Of a stretch of DNA of 64,000 nt, positions 43,921 through 53,510 are shown piece after piece. Position numbers and translations under genes: made by a program. The notes under the pieces are model-generated. The model was not told where the DNA came from. It did not search any database and worked only from the letters and a program-made list of their open reading frames with translations. The first letter of the stretch is position 1. Each line of letters begins with the position of its first letter. Origin of the DNA: Pseudomonadota bacterium (GTDB lineage Bacteria; Pseudomonadota; Gammaproteobacteria; Steroidobacterales; Steroidobacteraceae); contig JANXOV010000073.1 of assembly GCA_025357635.1 (NCBI GenBank), forward strand, positions 37,766 to 101,765, read 5' to 3'.

Positions 43921-44826
43921 ATGAGCACGCGCGCCCTGAACCTCAAGCACCTGCGATACTTCGCCGAAGTCGCTCGCGGCGGCTCCGTGGCGCTGGCTGC
44001 GAGCCGGCTGCACGTGACGCCGCAGACGATCAGTTCCCAGGTGCAGGAGTTGGAACTGTCCATCGGGCAGCCGCTGTTCGACCGTGTCGGCCGGCGCATG
44101 GTCCTGACCAGCGCCGGCGCCACTGCGCTGGACTATGCCAATGCCATATTCGCGCTGGGAGATGAACTGGGGGCCGTGCTGCGCGGCGGGGGGCTGGCCA
44201 AGCGCATCGCTTTGCGGGTGGGAGTCACCGACAGCGTGCCCAAACTCATGACGGTTGCGGCAATGCAGCCCTTGATCCAACAACATCGCAAGCGCCTTGA
44301 ACTGCTGTGCGTGGAAGGAAGCTTCACGGAGCTGTTGGGCCGGGTCGCCGCCGGTGAGCTGGATCTGGTGCTGGCCGATTCGGCGGTGCCGGCAAACCTG
44401 TCCCGATCATTGCAGGCGCGCGTGTGGGCGGATTCGGGCACCAGCTTCATGGCCGCCAGGGAATTGCAGGCCAGCCTGCAGCGTCACTTCCCGGCAAGCC
44501 TTGAGGGCGCGCCCTACCTGGCAGGCGCCACGCCCACCTCCTTGCTGGGCCAGGCCATCGAGGCCTGGTTCACCCGGCATGACGTGCGCCCCCACGTCGC
44601 GGGACGCATCGACGACAGCGCCTTGCTGAAGGGATTTGCGCAGCGCGGCCTGGGATTCGTCGCCATTCCGCAGTCCATCGAAGCAGCGGTTGCGCGGCAA
44701 TATGGCCTGCGCGTCGTCGGCCGGACGCCCGACATCCGCCATTCATTTTACTGGATCCGCACCCGGGCGCGGCGCGTGCATCCGCTGGTGGCGGAACTGG
44801 AGCAGGCAGCGCGTCAGGATAAGTGA
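43921..44826 (+). CDS. LysR-family regulator, NhaR-like
   Basis: The product is 301 aa from the ATG at 43921. The helix-turn-helix is NLKHLRYFAEVARGGSVALA ... LHVTPQTISSQVQELE, whose LHVTPQTIS motif is typical of NhaR, the Na+-responsive activator. The C-terminal ligand domain includes DLVLADSAVP and GRIDDSALLKGFAQRGLGF. In-frame ATGs at 43840 and 43861 would add an AT-rich, unlikely extension. No nhaA antiporter is adjacent; the divergent hpf is a possible target. Its last 13 bases overlap the end of the converging phospholipase-D gene. Confidence 0.87.
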   Translation: MSTRALNLKHLRYFAEVARGGSVALAASRLHVTPQTISSQVQELELSIGQPLFDRVGRRMVLTSAGATALDYANAIFALGDELGAVLRGGGLAKRIALRVGVTDSVPKLMTVAAMQPLIQQHRKRLELLCVEGSFTELLGRVAAGELDLVLADSAVPANLSRSLQARVWADSGTSFMAARELQASLQRHFPASLEGAPYLAGATPTSLLGQAIEAWFTRHDVRPHVAGRIDDSALLKGFAQRGLGFVAIPQSIEAAVARQYGLRVVGRTPDIRHSFYWIRTRARRVHPLVAELEQAARQDK

Positions 44827-46019
44827 CGAAACTGCCTGCGCGCCAGGAACGGGTCGATCTTGGTCAGCAGGAAATACGACCAGCCTTGGATGAGGCGCTG
44901 CAGCAGTGTGCGGCGCAACCGCCAGTCGGCGGGCACCGGCTGCGACAGACTGCAGTCGAAATCGATGCGCGTCCTGACCTGCGCGGCCAGCGTTGCGCTC
45001 GGCAGCCGCACCAGCAGCTCAAAGTTCAGCTGCAGACTGCGCGTGTCGAGATTCGCCGATCCCACGTACACCACATCGTCGATGACCATCACCTTGGCAT
45101 GCAGAATCTGCGGCTGATACTCCCACACGGCGGTGCCGTTGCGCAGCAGGCGCGGGTACAGCGATTGGCTGGCCCAGCGGGACACGGGCACGTCGCTCTT
45201 GGCGGCCAGCACGATGCGCACCTGGCCGCGGCGGTTCACCTGGCGCAGCAGACTGCGGATCTTGCGCGAGGGAACGAAGTACGCGGCGATGGCATCCACA
45301 CGGCTGGCCCTCTTCAAATCGGCGTGCAATGTCTGACGCATGAGCGCCCGCGAGGAGCCCGGACCGCCCAGCAGCGCGCACGGCGCATCCAGGCGCACAC
45401 GCTGCTTTCGCAAGAAGCGCGCCAGGGCCGGCAGCTGCGTCCGCTTCAACGCCGAGGCGTCGAACAGTGCGGCGAATCCGCGCGCAAGATCCGCCGCCAC
45501 CGCGCCTTCGATCATCACGCCGAAATCGCGCCAGCCGCGAACGATGCCATCCCCCTCATATTCATCCGCGACGTTGAATCCGCCAAGCCATGCGCACTGT
45601 CCGTCGCAGACCACGAGTTTGCGATGATTGCGGAATGACCAGCGCAGCAGGCGCCGTGGATTGAACCGGCGCACCTCGGCGCCCGCGGCCGCCAGGCGCG
45701 CGCTCCAGGCGTCGGGCAGCGAGGCTGAGCCGAACGCGTCAAGCAAGACGCGTACCCGCACATGCCGCTGTGCGGCCCGGCACAGCGCATCGCCGAGGCG
45801 CGTCGACACCGCGCCGCGCGCAATGGTGTAGAACTCCAGATCGATGCTGCGGACGGCGGCATCGATCATCCCGGTCATCGCATCGAAGGCATCGGTGCCG
45901 GTGTGCAGCCAGGTGAAGGCATGGCCCAGCGCGCAGACGGACTGCGGCAACGGCGGCGCCGGCCCGTCGGGATTCAGCGGCAGCGGAGTTTTGGATATAC
46001 TGGCGCACATGCGGCGCAT
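44814..46019 (-). CDS. Phospholipase D family / cardiolipin-synthase-like protein
   Basis: The product is 401 aa with two HKD motifs: NHRKLVVCDGQ ... GGFN near residue 132 and LHAKVMVIDD ... GSANLDTRS near residue 307. This arrangement is found in cardiolipin synthases B/C and related phosphatidyltransferases. There is no N-terminal transmembrane helix. Two ATGs, 46019 and 46010, are possible; both overlap or abut the lptM start on the other strand. A role in cardiolipin synthesis is likely, but a general PLD is possible. Confidence 0.87.
   Translation of the reverse strand: MRRMCASISKTPLPLNPDGPAPPLPQSVCALGHAFTWLHTGTDAFDAMTGMIDAAVRSIDLEFYTIARGAVSTRLGDALCRAAQRHVRVRVLLDAFGSASLPDAWSARLAAAGAEVRRFNPRRLLRWSFRNHRKLVVCDGQCAWLGGFNVADEYEGDGIVRGWRDFGVMIEGAVAADLARGFAALFDASALKRTQLPALARFLRKQRVRLDAPCALLGGPGSSRALMRQTLHADLKRASRVDAIAAYFVPSRKIRSLLRQVNRRGQVRIVLAAKSDVPVSRWASQSLYPRLLRNGTAVWEYQPQILHAKVMVIDDVVYVGSANLDTRSLQLNFELLVRLPSATLAAQVRTRIDFDCSLSQPVPADWRLRRTLLQRLIQGWSYFLLTKIDPFLARRQFRHLS
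45996..46001 (+). promoter_or_regulatory. -10-like element just before lptM
   Basis: TATACT at 45996-46001 lies only 7 nt before the lptM ATG, so transcription would start at or near the A of the ATG and give a leaderless mRNA. The -35 is weak (TTCAGC at 45973-45978, 17-bp spacing). No ribosome-binding site precedes lptM, which fits this reading. Confidence 0.4.
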
Positions 46020-46176
46020 CGTCCTCTTGCCTTTCGTGTTCCTGATCCTGAGCGCCGCTGCCTGTGGTCAAAAAGGTCCGCTGCTATTGCCTGACGCGAA
46101 GACCGGCGCGCCCGTATCCAAGCCGGCGCCCGCGCAGCCGCCGGCCGACAAGCAAGACAAGAACCGGCCTCACTAG
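46009..46176 (+). CDS. lptM: LPS-assembly lipoprotein LptM (YifL-like)
   Basis: The product is 55 aa. A lipoprotein signal (LPFVFLILSAAAC) ends in a lipobox Cys, followed by GQKGPLLLP, the hallmark of LptM/YifL, and a Pro/Ala/Lys-rich tail. LptM stabilises the LptD-LptE translocon during disulfide maturation. In many gammaproteobacteria it precedes lysA-dapF; here it stands alone, head to head with the phospholipase-D gene, whose start overlaps it. Confidence 0.85.
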   Translation: MRRIVLLPFVFLILSAAACGQKGPLLLPDAKTGAPVSKPAPAQPPADKQDKNRPH

Positions 46177-46216
46177 GCATCGGACTTCAGCGGCGCCAAG
46201 GACAGCAGCGGCATCC

Positions 46217-47506
46217 TCAGCGGTCCCGATACACCTCGCCGCCCTTCATGACGAACCGCACGCGGCCGAAGGCCGTGGTGTCCGTGAGCGGATCGCCGGC
46301 GACGGCGACGATGTCCGCATAGCGTCCCTTTTGAATCGAACCGATGCGCTCACCCGCACCGATGAGATCCGCCGCGGATCCGGTGGCGGCCACGATGGCC
46401 TGCATGGGCGTCATGCCATTCGCGATCATCAATCCGAACTCCATGGTGTGGTCGCCCTCGCCCAGATCCGAACCGAAGGCGATTTTTACGCCGGACTTCA
46501 CCGCCAGCGCCAGATTGCGCTTGGGCAGCAGATCGTTGTCGAGTTCCTTTTGCGCGGTGCCCGGCCTGAGCAGTTCTGGATGATCGCGTGCCGCCGCGTA
46601 GTACACCTCGAAAACCGACAGCGTCGGCACGAGATACGTGCCGCGTGTCTTCATCAAGGCGAAAGTCTCGGCGCTGGCGAAGGATCCATGCTCGATGGAA
46701 TCCACGCCCGCGCGCACCGCATTCTCGATCGTGCCGGCGGGATAGATGTGCGCGGCGACCTTCATGCCCAGTGAATGCGCGGTGTCGACCACGGTGCGCA
46801 TTTCATCGTTGGTCATCAATTGCTGGCGCGGGTCATCGCCGCTCGAGGCGATGCCGCCGGAGGCGACGATCTTTATGAGATTGGCCCCGCGCCGCTTGTG
46901 TTCGCGGACGCGCAGGCGGGCCTGATCCGGCGTGTTGACCAGGCCATTGTCCCAGCCCGGATGCGACAGTTGCGCATCCAGAGCGCCCAGTGGGTCGGCA
47001 TGCCCGCCCGTCGGGCCCAAAGCTTCCAGCGACACCCACAGCCGCGGCCCTTCGATCTTGCCCGCATCGATGGCATTGCGGAGCGCCACGCTCTCATCGC
47101 CGCCGCCCACATCGCGTACGCTCGTGAACCCCTGATGCAGCATCTGTTTGGCGAACACCGCCGCGTCGAAGGCGCGGTCGATGTCGGAATGCGTCAACCA
47201 GTCTTCGGTGGCATTGGTGCGGGTGGGCAGCTTCGAATTGACGTGCACGTGACAGTCGATGAAGCCCGGCATGACCGTGGCCTGCGACAGGTCGACGATC
47301 TGGGCCGCGGCGGGTTCACCGAAGCCGTCGTCGACGCCGACGATCTTGTCGTCGTGAATGACGATGCTGACGCGGTGCCGCGGCGCAGCGCCGCTGCCGT
47401 CGATCAGCGTTCCGGCATGAATCAGCACATCGCGCGCGCCCGCTTGCAGTGCCGCACCCAGCGCGATGCATCCGATCAGCCATCGCAGCCGTTGCCCTGG
47501 ATTCAT
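46217..47506 (-). CDS. Exported imidazolonepropionase-like amidohydrolase
   Basis: The product is 429 aa. A signal peptide (RLRWLIGCIALGAALQAGA) leads to an amidohydrolase with VMPGFIDCHVHV, IKIVASGGIASS, VAAHIYPAG, SIEHGSFAS and GSDLGEGDH. This resembles secreted Xaa-Pro / aryl dipeptidase-like members of the family. The ATG at 47506 is 6 nt from GGAG; an ATG at 47509 is 3 nt away. It is monocistronic and divergent from polA, and a more distant relative of the operon's cytoplasmic amidohydrolase. Confidence 0.86.
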   Translation of the reverse strand: MNPGQRLRWLIGCIALGAALQAGARDVLIHAGTLIDGSGAAPRHRVSIVIHDDKIVGVDDGFGEPAAAQIVDLSQATVMPGFIDCHVHVNSKLPTRTNATEDWLTHSDIDRAFDAAVFAKQMLHQGFTSVRDVGGGDESVALRNAIDAGKIEGPRLWVSLEALGPTGGHADPLGALDAQLSHPGWDNGLVNTPDQARLRVREHKRRGANLIKIVASGGIASSGDDPRQQLMTNDEMRTVVDTAHSLGMKVAAHIYPAGTIENAVRAGVDSIEHGSFASAETFALMKTRGTYLVPTLSVFEVYYAAARDHPELLRPGTAQKELDNDLLPKRNLALAVKSGVKIAFGSDLGEGDHTMEFGLMIANGMTPMQAIVAATGSAADLIGAGERIGSIQKGRYADIVAVAGDPLTDTTAFGRVRFVMKGGEVYRDR

Positions 47507-47596
47507 CATGCACTCCGCATCTTGAAAAATTCGAGCACAAGTGTAGCGTGAAAACGCCGCCCGGCGCTGCTCGCGCTCACCTGCGCCGCGATTGGC

Positions 47597-47602
47597 TATA
47601 AT
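47597..47602 (+). promoter_or_regulatory. polA promoter -10 element
   Basis: A perfect TATAAT at 47597-47602 lies 37 nt before the polA ATG. I see no good -35 at the usual distance. Confidence 0.5.
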
Positions 47603-47639
47603 GCGCCCGCATGCACCGCCGCTCAAACTTCCCCACGCC

Positions 47640-50390
47640 ATGAGCGCGCCCAAGCTCGTTCTGGTCGATGGCTCTTCGTACCTGTACAGAGCCTTCCACG
47701 CGTTGCCGCCGCTGTCCAACTCCAAGGGCGAGCCCACCGGCGCGGTGCTCGGCGTGCTCAACATGATCAACAAGCTGGTGAAGGACGAATCCCCGCAGCG
47801 CATCGCGGTGGTGTTCGATGCGCCGGGCCGCACGTTTCGCGACGATCTGTTCGATCAGTACAAGGCGCACCGGCCGCCGATGCCCGATGATCTGCGCACG
47901 CAGCTGCAGCCGCTGCTGGACGCCGTCGCCGGCCTGGGCCTGCCGCTGCTGCGCATCGGCGGCGTGGAGGCGGACGATGTCATCGGCACCCTCGCCAGGC
48001 GCGGCGCCGCGTCCGGGTATGAGGTGTTGATTTCGACCGGCGACAAGGACATGGCGCAGCTGGTGGCGCCCGGAATCAGCCTGATCAACACCATGAGCAA
48101 CACGCGCATGGATCGCGAGGGCGTGAAGCTCAAATTCGACGTGTATCCGGAACAGATGATCGACTACCTTGCGCTGGTGGGCGACAGCTCCGACAACATT
48201 CCCGGCATCAGCGGCGTCGGGCCAAAAACAGCGGCGAAATGGCTCAAGCAATATCAGTCGCTCGACAATCTGCTGGTGCACGCCACCGAGATCACCGGCA
48301 AGGTGGGCGAGAATCTTCGCAACGAACTGAGCCTGTTGGAGTTGTCACGCAAGCTCGCCACCATCCAGACCGACGTTGCGCTGGAGCTGTCTCCGGAGCA
48401 GCTCCAACCCAGGGCGGCGGACACGGCCGCGCTGCGCGAGATCTACTCACGGCTGGAATTGCGAGCGCTGCTCAAGTCGCTGGAGCCGGGCGACGGGGCA
48501 GAGCCGGCGCGGGCCATGACGGCGCGTGCGGTTCCCGCCGCCGCGCCACCGGCCGCCAGTTCGCCAGCGGGCGCCTCACCGGGGCGCCACTACGAACAGA
48601 TCACCGATCAGACCCGCCTGGATGCGTGGCTGGCGCAGCTGCGCGCAGCAGCGCTGTTTTCCTTCGACACCGAAACCGACAGCCTGGACTACATGCAGGC
48701 GCAGATCGTCGGCGTGTCCTTCGCAGTCACCGCCGGCGCCGCGGCATACGTGCCGCTGGCGCACGACTACCCCGGCGCGCCCGCGCAACTGGACCGCGCA
48801 CATGTGCTGCAGTTGCTCAAGCCGCTGTTGCAAGACCCGGCGCACAAGAAGCTCGGCCACCATTTGAAATACGACATGCATGTGCTGGCCAACTACGGCA
48901 TCGCGCTTCAGGGCCACGCCTACGATTCCATGCTGGAATCCTATGTGCTGAACAGCGTCGCGACGCGCCATGACATGGACTCCACCGCCCTGAAGTATCT
49001 GGGCGTTCAAACCATCCACTTCGAAGACGTGGCCGGCAAGGGCGCCAAGCAGATCACCTTCAATCAGGTGGATCTGGACCGGGCAACCGAGTACTCGGCC
49101 GAAGACGCCGACGTCACGCTACAATTGCATCAGGCGCTGTGGCCGCAGATCGCGGCCACCCCAAAACTGCAGAGTCTGTACGAAACCATCGAGCAGCCGC
49201 TGGTGCCGGTGCTGTTTCGGATGGAACGCACCGGCGTGCTGGTGGACCGCGAGCAGCTCAAGAAGCAGAGCGGCGAACTGGCGCAGCGCATGCTGCAGCT
49301 GGAGCAGGCGGCGCACACCGAAGCCGGCGGCGCATTCAACCTGGATTCCCCCAAACAGCTGCAGCAGATCTTGTTCGAGCGGCTGCAGATACCGGTGATG
49401 CGCAAGACGCCGACCGGTCAGCCCTCGACGGCCGAAGACGTGCTGGAGGAACTGGCTGAAAGCCATCCCCTGCCCAAGCTGATTCTCGAGTACCGCGGCA
49501 TCGCCAAACTCAAGTCGACGTACACGGACAAGCTGCCGCTGCAGATCAATGAGCGCACCGGCCGCATCCACACCTCTTACCATCAGGCCATCGCCGCGAC
49601 CGGGCGTTTGTCCTCCACCGATCCGAATTTGCAGAACATTCCGATCCGCTCGCAGGAGGGCCGCCGGATTCGTCAGGCCTTTGTCGCACCGCCCGGCTTC
49701 ACGCTGGTGGCAGCGGACTATTCGCAGATCGAACTGCGCATCATGGCGCACTTGTCCGGCGATGAAAGCCTGCTGCGCGCCTTCGCCGCGGATCTGGACG
49801 TGCATCAGGCAACCGCCGCCGAAGTGTTCGGCGTGCCGCTGGAGTCGGTGAGCGCGGATCAGCGGCGCTCGGCCAAGGCCATCAATTTCGGCCTGATCTA
49901 CGGCATGTCCGCCTTTGGTCTGGCGCGCCAGCTGGGGATTCCGCGCGGACAGGCGCAGGCCTATGTGGACTTGTATTTTCAGCGCTATCCGGGCGTTCGC
50001 CACTACATGGATGAAACGCGCCGCCTGGCGCACGAGCAAGGCTTCGTCGAAACAGTCTTCGGACGCCGCCTGTACCTGCCCGACATCGAATCGCGCAATC
50101 AAGCCATGCGCCAGTATGCCGAACGCAGCGCCATCAACGCGCCCATGCAAGGCAGCGCCGCTGACATCATCAAGCTGGCCATGATCGACGTCGACGGCTG
50201 GCTGCAGTCCACGCGCATGCCGGCACGATTGATCATGCAGGTGCACGATGAACTGGTGCTGGAAGTCGAGCATTCCGCCGCCGAGACGCTGCAGCAGGAA
50301 CTGCAATTGCGCATGTCGCGCGCGGCGGACCTGCGCGTGCCGCTGAAAGTCGACGTGGGCACGGGCCCCAATTGGGATGAGGCGCACTGA
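47640..50390 (+). CDS. polA: DNA polymerase I
   Basis: The product is 916 aa. The N-terminal 5'-3' exonuclease (LVLVDGSSYLYRAFHALPP ... GGVEADDVIGTLA ... GDSSDNIPGISGVGPKTAA) is followed by a proofreading domain with FDTETDSL. The polymerase palm/fingers show motif A DYSQIELRIMAHLSGD, motif B RRSAKAINFGLIYG and motif C QVHDELVLEV. The three active domains are intact, and the length is close to the E. coli enzyme (928). It lies upstream of a small RNA and engB as in other gammaproteobacteria, but about 5 kb of transporter genes separate them. Confidence 0.96.
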   Translation: MSAPKLVLVDGSSYLYRAFHALPPLSNSKGEPTGAVLGVLNMINKLVKDESPQRIAVVFDAPGRTFRDDLFDQYKAHRPPMPDDLRTQLQPLLDAVAGLGLPLLRIGGVEADDVIGTLARRGAASGYEVLISTGDKDMAQLVAPGISLINTMSNTRMDREGVKLKFDVYPEQMIDYLALVGDSSDNIPGISGVGPKTAAKWLKQYQSLDNLLVHATEITGKVGENLRNELSLLELSRKLATIQTDVALELSPEQLQPRAADTAALREIYSRLELRALLKSLEPGDGAEPARAMTARAVPAAAPPAASSPAGASPGRHYEQITDQTRLDAWLAQLRAAALFSFDTETDSLDYMQAQIVGVSFAVTAGAAAYVPLAHDYPGAPAQLDRAHVLQLLKPLLQDPAHKKLGHHLKYDMHVLANYGIALQGHAYDSMLESYVLNSVATRHDMDSTALKYLGVQTIHFEDVAGKGAKQITFNQVDLDRATEYSAEDADVTLQLHQALWPQIAATPKLQSLYETIEQPLVPVLFRMERTGVLVDREQLKKQSGELAQRMLQLEQAAHTEAGGAFNLDSPKQLQQILFERLQIPVMRKTPTGQPSTAEDVLEELAESHPLPKLILEYRGIAKLKSTYTDKLPLQINERTGRIHTSYHQAIAATGRLSSTDPNLQNIPIRSQEGRRIRQAFVAPPGFTLVAADYSQIELRIMAHLSGDESLLRAFAADLDVHQATAAEVFGVPLESVSADQRRSAKAINFGLIYGMSAFGLARQLGIPRGQAQAYVDLYFQRYPGVRHYMDETRRLAHEQGFVETVFGRRLYLPDIESRNQAMRQYAERSAINAPMQGSAADIIKLAMIDVDGWLQSTRMPARLIMQVHDELVLEVEHSAAETLQQELQLRMSRAADLRVPLKVDVGTGPNWDEAH

Positions 50391-50441
50391 CGGGGCGCAA
50401 CTTGGGCTTTCTTCTGAAGCGCGGACGTTTAAGATGTGCGC

Positions 50442-51140
50442 ATGTACATCAAGCACAGTGAGTTTCACAAGACTCAACGCATCGGCTGGCTGCGGGCCGC
50501 CGTGCTGGGCGCCAACGACGGCATCGTCTCCACCGCCAGCCTGCTCATCGGCGTCGCCGCTGCACAGGCCTCCCATAGCCAGATGATCGTGACCGGCGTC
50601 GCCGGGCTGGTCGCAGGTTCCATGTCCATGGCGGCCGGCGAATACGTCTCGGTGGGCTCGCAAAAAGACAGCGAGCGGGCCGACATCGATCGCGAGCGCA
50701 AGGAGCTCGCCGCCGACAGCGAGCACGAACACGAAGAACTGGCGGCCATCTATGCCAAGCGCGGCTTGGATAAAACGTTGGCCCGGCAGGTGGCCGTGCA
50801 GTTGATGGCCAAAGATGCGCTCGGCGCCCACGTACGCGACGAACTGGGCATCAGCGAAACCATCACCGTGAAACCGCTGCAGGCGGCGCTCACCTCGGCG
50901 GCCACGTTCGCCGCCGGTGCGGCATTGCCCCTCATCCCGGCGGTGTTCTCCCCGCCATCGATGCGGGTGGCCGTCATCGCCGCCAGTTCGCTGTTTTTCC
51001 TGTCGACGCTGGGCGGCATCGCCGCCTACACGGGCGGCGCGTCGGTGGTTGCGGGCGCGGGCCGCGTGACGCTGTGGGGCGCGGTGGCCATGGGCGTCAC
51101 CGCGGCCATCGGCTCACTGCTGCACGTGAGCGTCGGATAG
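50442..51140 (+). CDS. VIT1/CCC1-family transporter (Fe2+/Mn2+)
   Basis: The product is 232 aa starting MYIKHSEFHKTQRIGWLRAA. VIT-family signatures GANDGIVSTASLLIGVA and GLVAGSMSMAAGEYVSVGSQKDSERADI are followed by a charged cytoplasmic segment and three more transmembrane helices. Homologues move Fe2+ or Mn2+ across membranes. A GTG at 50436 would add two residues. It follows polA by 51 nt and converges with the ABC permease gene. Confidence 0.86.
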   Translation: MYIKHSEFHKTQRIGWLRAAVLGANDGIVSTASLLIGVAAAQASHSQMIVTGVAGLVAGSMSMAAGEYVSVGSQKDSERADIDRERKELAADSEHEHEELAAIYAKRGLDKTLARQVAVQLMAKDALGAHVRDELGISETITVKPLQAALTSAATFAAGAALPLIPAVFSPPSMRVAVIAASSLFFLSTLGGIAAYTGGASVVAGAGRVTLWGAVAMGVTAAIGSLLHVSVG

Positions 51141-51160
51141 CACGCCGCACCGCCGCAGGA

Positions 51161-51179
51161 GCCTGACGGGCTGTCAGGC
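51161..51179. terminator. Hairpin between converging genes
   Basis: GCCTGAC-GGGCT-GTCAGGC forms a 7-bp stem at the 3' ends of the VIT and permease genes, overlapping the permease stop. There is no T-tract on either strand, so terminator strength is doubtful. Confidence 0.35.
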
Positions 51180-52361
51180 AGCGCGCAGCGCCGCGGCAAT
51201 GGGCAAGCGCGCGGCGCGAATGGCGGGAAACAGCCCGCCCACCAGGCCGATGATGCAGGCAAGAACGATGCCGCTGACTGCGAGCGCCGGCGTCACCGTG
51301 AGCTGAAAAACGACCTGCGTGAAATTCGCACCCAGCGTGTTGACGGCGTTGCCGTTGAAAAACATCCACGCTGCCAGCGCCCCGAGAACGCCGCCGATCA
51401 ACGCCAGCAGCATGGCTTCGACGAACACCGAGACCACCACCGGCAGCGCGCCGAAGCCGATGGCGCGCAAGGTGGCGATCTCCAGCGAACGCGATGAGAC
51501 GGCCGAATACATGGTGTTCAACGCGCCGAACACCGCGCCCACGGCCATGATGCCGCCAACGATGTAGGCGACGAAGAACAGCAGCTTGCTCAGCTGTTTG
51601 GATTGTTCGGCGTAATACTCGGTCTCGCGCTTCACATCCACCGACAGGGTCGGATTGGTGGTGAGCGCATCCTTGAACGCATCGAAGGACTGCGGCGACT
51701 CCAGCAGCACGATGACATTCTGAAACAAGTTGCGCCGGTAGGCCGACAACACGGTTTCCGCATCGGCCATCAGCTCCGATTCGTGGGAATCTCCGCCCGT
51801 TTCGAAAATGCCGACGACGTTCCATTCGCCCTGGTGGAAAGTCAGATGGCCGCCCAGCTCCAACCCCTCGAACTGCGCCAGCGCGGATTTTCCGACAATG
51901 AGTTCGCGCACCGCCGGCCGGAACATGCGCCCGGCGGTGATCTTGATTTCCGGGCGCAGCTCAAAGGCCTTGGGACCGACGCCGCGCAAGGTCACATTCG
52001 CCTTGGTGCCCGTGTTCTTCTGCTTCAAGGAGACGATGGCGACCATTTCCGCGGAGGCGATGGACTTGCCGTCAGCGCCCTTGCGCACGCCCCTGGCGTC
52101 CATGATGGTCAGCGCATTGTCGCGCGACAGTGTGCTGGCAAGCTCGGATTGAGAACCACCGCGCAGCACCAGAGCGCGGTCGGCACGGCCGGTGTTGGCG
52201 AGCGTCTTGCCGAAGCCGGCAGCCATCGCGAGCACGGAGACCAGCACCGCCACGGTCACGGCGATGCCGATCACGATGACGGCTGATATGCCCCAGCGCT
52301 GCGGCACGCTGCGCAGATTGTTGGCAGTGACGGCGATGATCTGATGGCTCAGGGTTGCCAT
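51174..52361 (-). CDS. ABC transporter permease (MacB/FtsX type), second of pair
   Basis: The product is 395 aa. One N-terminal transmembrane helix, a large periplasmic MacB-type domain (about residues 45-260, with VGPKAFELRP and GIFETGGDSHESEL) and three C-terminal helices are seen. The cytoplasmic loop SRSLEIATLRAIGFG is the FtsX coupling signature. With the adjacent permease, ATPase and HlyD-type adaptor it forms a tripartite MacAB-like system that pushes periplasmic substrates outward. It follows the other permease by 3 nt. Confidence 0.87.
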   Translation of the reverse strand: MATLSHQIIAVTANNLRSVPQRWGISAVIVIGIAVTVAVLVSVLAMAAGFGKTLANTGRADRALVLRGGSQSELASTLSRDNALTIMDARGVRKGADGKSIASAEMVAIVSLKQKNTGTKANVTLRGVGPKAFELRPEIKITAGRMFRPAVRELIVGKSALAQFEGLELGGHLTFHQGEWNVVGIFETGGDSHESELMADAETVLSAYRRNLFQNVIVLLESPQSFDAFKDALTTNPTLSVDVKRETEYYAEQSKQLSKLLFFVAYIVGGIMAVGAVFGALNTMYSAVSSRSLEIATLRAIGFGALPVVVSVFVEAMLLALIGGVLGALAAWMFFNGNAVNTLGANFTQVVFQLTVTPALAVSGIVLACIIGLVGGLFPAIRAARLPIAAALRAA

Positions 52362-52364
52362 GAA

Positions 52365-53510
52365 TCACCTGCCTGCCAGGGCATCGACGATGTTGAGCTG
52401 CCGCGCGCGCCAGGCCGGCAGCAGGCCCGTGGCCAGCGCCAGCAGCACGGCGATCGCCGCGCCTTCGATGATCACGACCCTGGGCAGCGTGACCACGCCG
52501 ATCGCGCCTTTGAGCGAAGGGAACAGCGCGGACGCCACCGCCAATCCGAGCGCCGCCGCCAGCAGGCACAGCATCAGCGACTCCGCCAGCACCAACCACA
52601 GCACGCGGCCGTCGGAAAATCCCAAGGTCTTGAGCACGGCCAGTTCCGGGATCCGCTCACGCACCGACTGCATGAGCGAACTGCCCGTGGCGAACAACAA
52701 GGCAAAGAACACCGCGAACAGAATGCGGGTGACGATGAAGTTGATGTCGCCGATCTGCTTCAAGAAAGACTGCTGGAATTCCTTTTCCGTCTTGGTTTCC
52801 GTCTCATCGGTGGAGTTGCCAAACAACTTGTCGATCGAGGCGGCGATCTGCGCCGACTGGCGCGGGTCCTGGACCTGCACGATGTACCAGCCCACGCGGC
52901 CCTTGTTGAAACTGCGCGCCTCGTCGAAATAGGCGTAGTTGAAGAAAAATTGATTGCCGCGCGTCGGAGAGTCGGGCGAGGTGTAGATGCCCACGATGTC
53001 GAACTCCCAATCTGAACTTCCGCCCGGCTTGGTCCAGATGGTGGAGTGCAGCGGAACGCGATCGCCGATCTTCCAGCCGTACTTTTCGGCCAGATCGATG
53101 CCGATCACCGCGCCGGTGCGCGTTCGCGCCCAGGCGTCGAATTGATCCTCAGGCAGCTTGTATTCGGGACTCACCCGGCGCCAACGCGCAGGCTCGGCCG
53201 GGAAGGAGAACACGAAATTCTTCGGATCCTGGTAATAGGCGCCGAACCAATTCTGCTGCGACACGGCCGATACGCCGCTCAACTGCTCGATTTGTGCCAT
53301 ATAGGAGTAGGGCAAGGACTCGGTGAACGAGACGCTGTTGGCGACAATCAGGCGATTGACGTTGGCCCGGTCAACCGTGGCGTTGAATGCGGCGTTCACG
53401 CCCTGCAGCATGCCGAACAACAAGAACGCGACCATGATCGAGGCCAGCGTGAAGACCGTGCGCGTCTTCTTGCGCCACAGCGCCGCCCAGATCAACGGCA
53501 GAAACTTCAC
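52365..53510 (-). CDS. ABC transporter permease (MacB/FtsX type), first of pair
   Basis: The product is 381 aa from a GTG start that overlaps the ancestral ATPase stop (GTGA). N-terminal helix TVFTLASIMVAFLLFGMLQ, periplasmic domain with FGAYYQDPKNFVFSFPAEP, and three C-terminal helices with RERIPELAVLKTLGFS form the standard fold. It is related to, but distinct from, the second permease, so the transporter is probably a heterodimer. The upstream ATPase frame is interrupted, which should reduce translational coupling. Confidence 0.87.
   Translation of the reverse strand: MKFLPLIWAALWRKKTRTVFTLASIMVAFLLFGMLQGVNAAFNATVDRANVNRLIVANSVSFTESLPYSYMAQIEQLSGVSAVSQQNWFGAYYQDPKNFVFSFPAEPARWRRVSPEYKLPEDQFDAWARTRTGAVIGIDLAEKYGWKIGDRVPLHSTIWTKPGGSSDWEFDIVGIYTSPDSPTRGNQFFFNYAYFDEARSFNKGRVGWYIVQVQDPRQSAQIAASIDKLFGNSTDETETKTEKEFQQSFLKQIGDINFIVTRILFAVFFALLFATGSSLMQSVRERIPELAVLKTLGFSDGRVLWLVLAESLMLCLLAAALGLAVASALFPSLKGAIGVVTLPRVVIIEGAAIAVLLALATGLLPAWRARQLNIVDALAGR

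Noticed and set aside
49119..50831. 570-codon minus-strand open frame over polA and the VIT gene
   Set aside because: Antisense to conserved polymerase motifs; no signature of its own.
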